From Desulfobacterales bacterium (GTDB lineage Bacteria > Desulfobacterota > Desulfobacteria > Desulfobacterales > Desulfosalsimonadaceae): DNA of 64,000 bases. Below are positions 64,000 through 64,000 of this stretch, in pieces; within the stretch, counting starts at the first letter, position 1; every line of letters starts with the position of its first letter. Where the stretch lies: assembly GCA_034520365.1 (NCBI GenBank), contig JAXHNP010000007.1:372001-436000 (forward strand), in the 5' to 3' direction. Both the position numbers and the translations under genes were made by a program. Below the pieces are notes generated by a model, which was not told where the DNA came from, made no database searches, and was given only the letters and a program-made list of their open reading frames with translations.

Positions 64000-64000
64000 A

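Overview
The window reads as one chromosomal stretch of a free-living, mostly anaerobic Gram-negative bacterium. It is most likely a sulfate reducer of the Desulfobacterota (Desulfobacterales-like). This is inferred from the three-part ferredoxin-type glutamate synthase, the type IV pilus minor-pilin/PilY1 cluster, the sucrose-phosphate synthase/phosphatase fusion, a candidate selenoprotein, sigma-54 type promoters, and the many short palindromic intergenic repeats. No rRNA, prophage, CRISPR array or transposase gene is visible.

Layout. 0-4 kb: a class III cyclase-like protein cut by the window edge, a GAF-ANTAR antiterminator, a two-hairpin leader and an FMN glutamate synthase-like enzyme. 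4-8 kb: thiD and a convergent isochorismatase-like hydrolase, bracketed by three near-identical S23-type four-helix-bundle genes embedded in repeats. 8-13 kb: tatD, a YchF-like GTPase, and a fructokinase plus sucrose-phosphate synthase/phosphatase pair. 13-21 kb (minus strand): carA, carB, purF, a cyclic-nucleotide-binding protein and a radical SAM protein. 21-27 kb: a split glutamate synthase operon with a sigma-54 type promoter, then a tiny unlisted bTHX ribosomal protein gene. 27-37 kb: a TMTC-like TPR membrane protein, a sterol-desaturase-family protein, a phosphoribosyltransferase, groES-groEL, a HEAT-repeat/HD-GYP pair and tRNA-Lys/tRNA-Glu. 37-50 kb: recD2-trkA-trkH, a TPR membrane protein, a PfkB kinase, an SH3b protein, moxR plus a CoxE-like VWA protein, a MetE-like protein, tatA and ssb. 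50-53.6 kb: an AT-richer decaying accessory patch with an AlbA_2/Schlafen-type ATPase regulator between two copies of a broken DUF4160-DUF2442 module, plus other gene relics. 53.7-62 kb: a minor pilin operon ending in a PilY1 with an unusual insertion. 61.8-64 kb: an ssb pseudogene, a candidate 49-residue selenoprotein and the 3' part of a bacterial Ig-like surface protein.

The most striking feature is a family of dispersed elements with 17-bp terminal inverted repeats (CACGGTGAATTTGTTCT type). Three copies are flanked by perfect 10-bp direct repeats, which is direct evidence of past insertion. Two of these are transposase-less MITEs of about 150 bp. The third is a 1,076-bp element whose only genes are two tandem S23 four-helix-bundle genes, each lying between inverted arrays of a 12-bp repeat. 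The second strong finding is the small selenoprotein candidate: an in-frame TGA, an open frame after it, and a SECIS-like hairpin at the spacing seen in E. coli fdhF. The third is the GAF-ANTAR gene placed directly before a leader with a hexaloop hairpin and an overlapping terminator ahead of a glutamate synthase-like gene.
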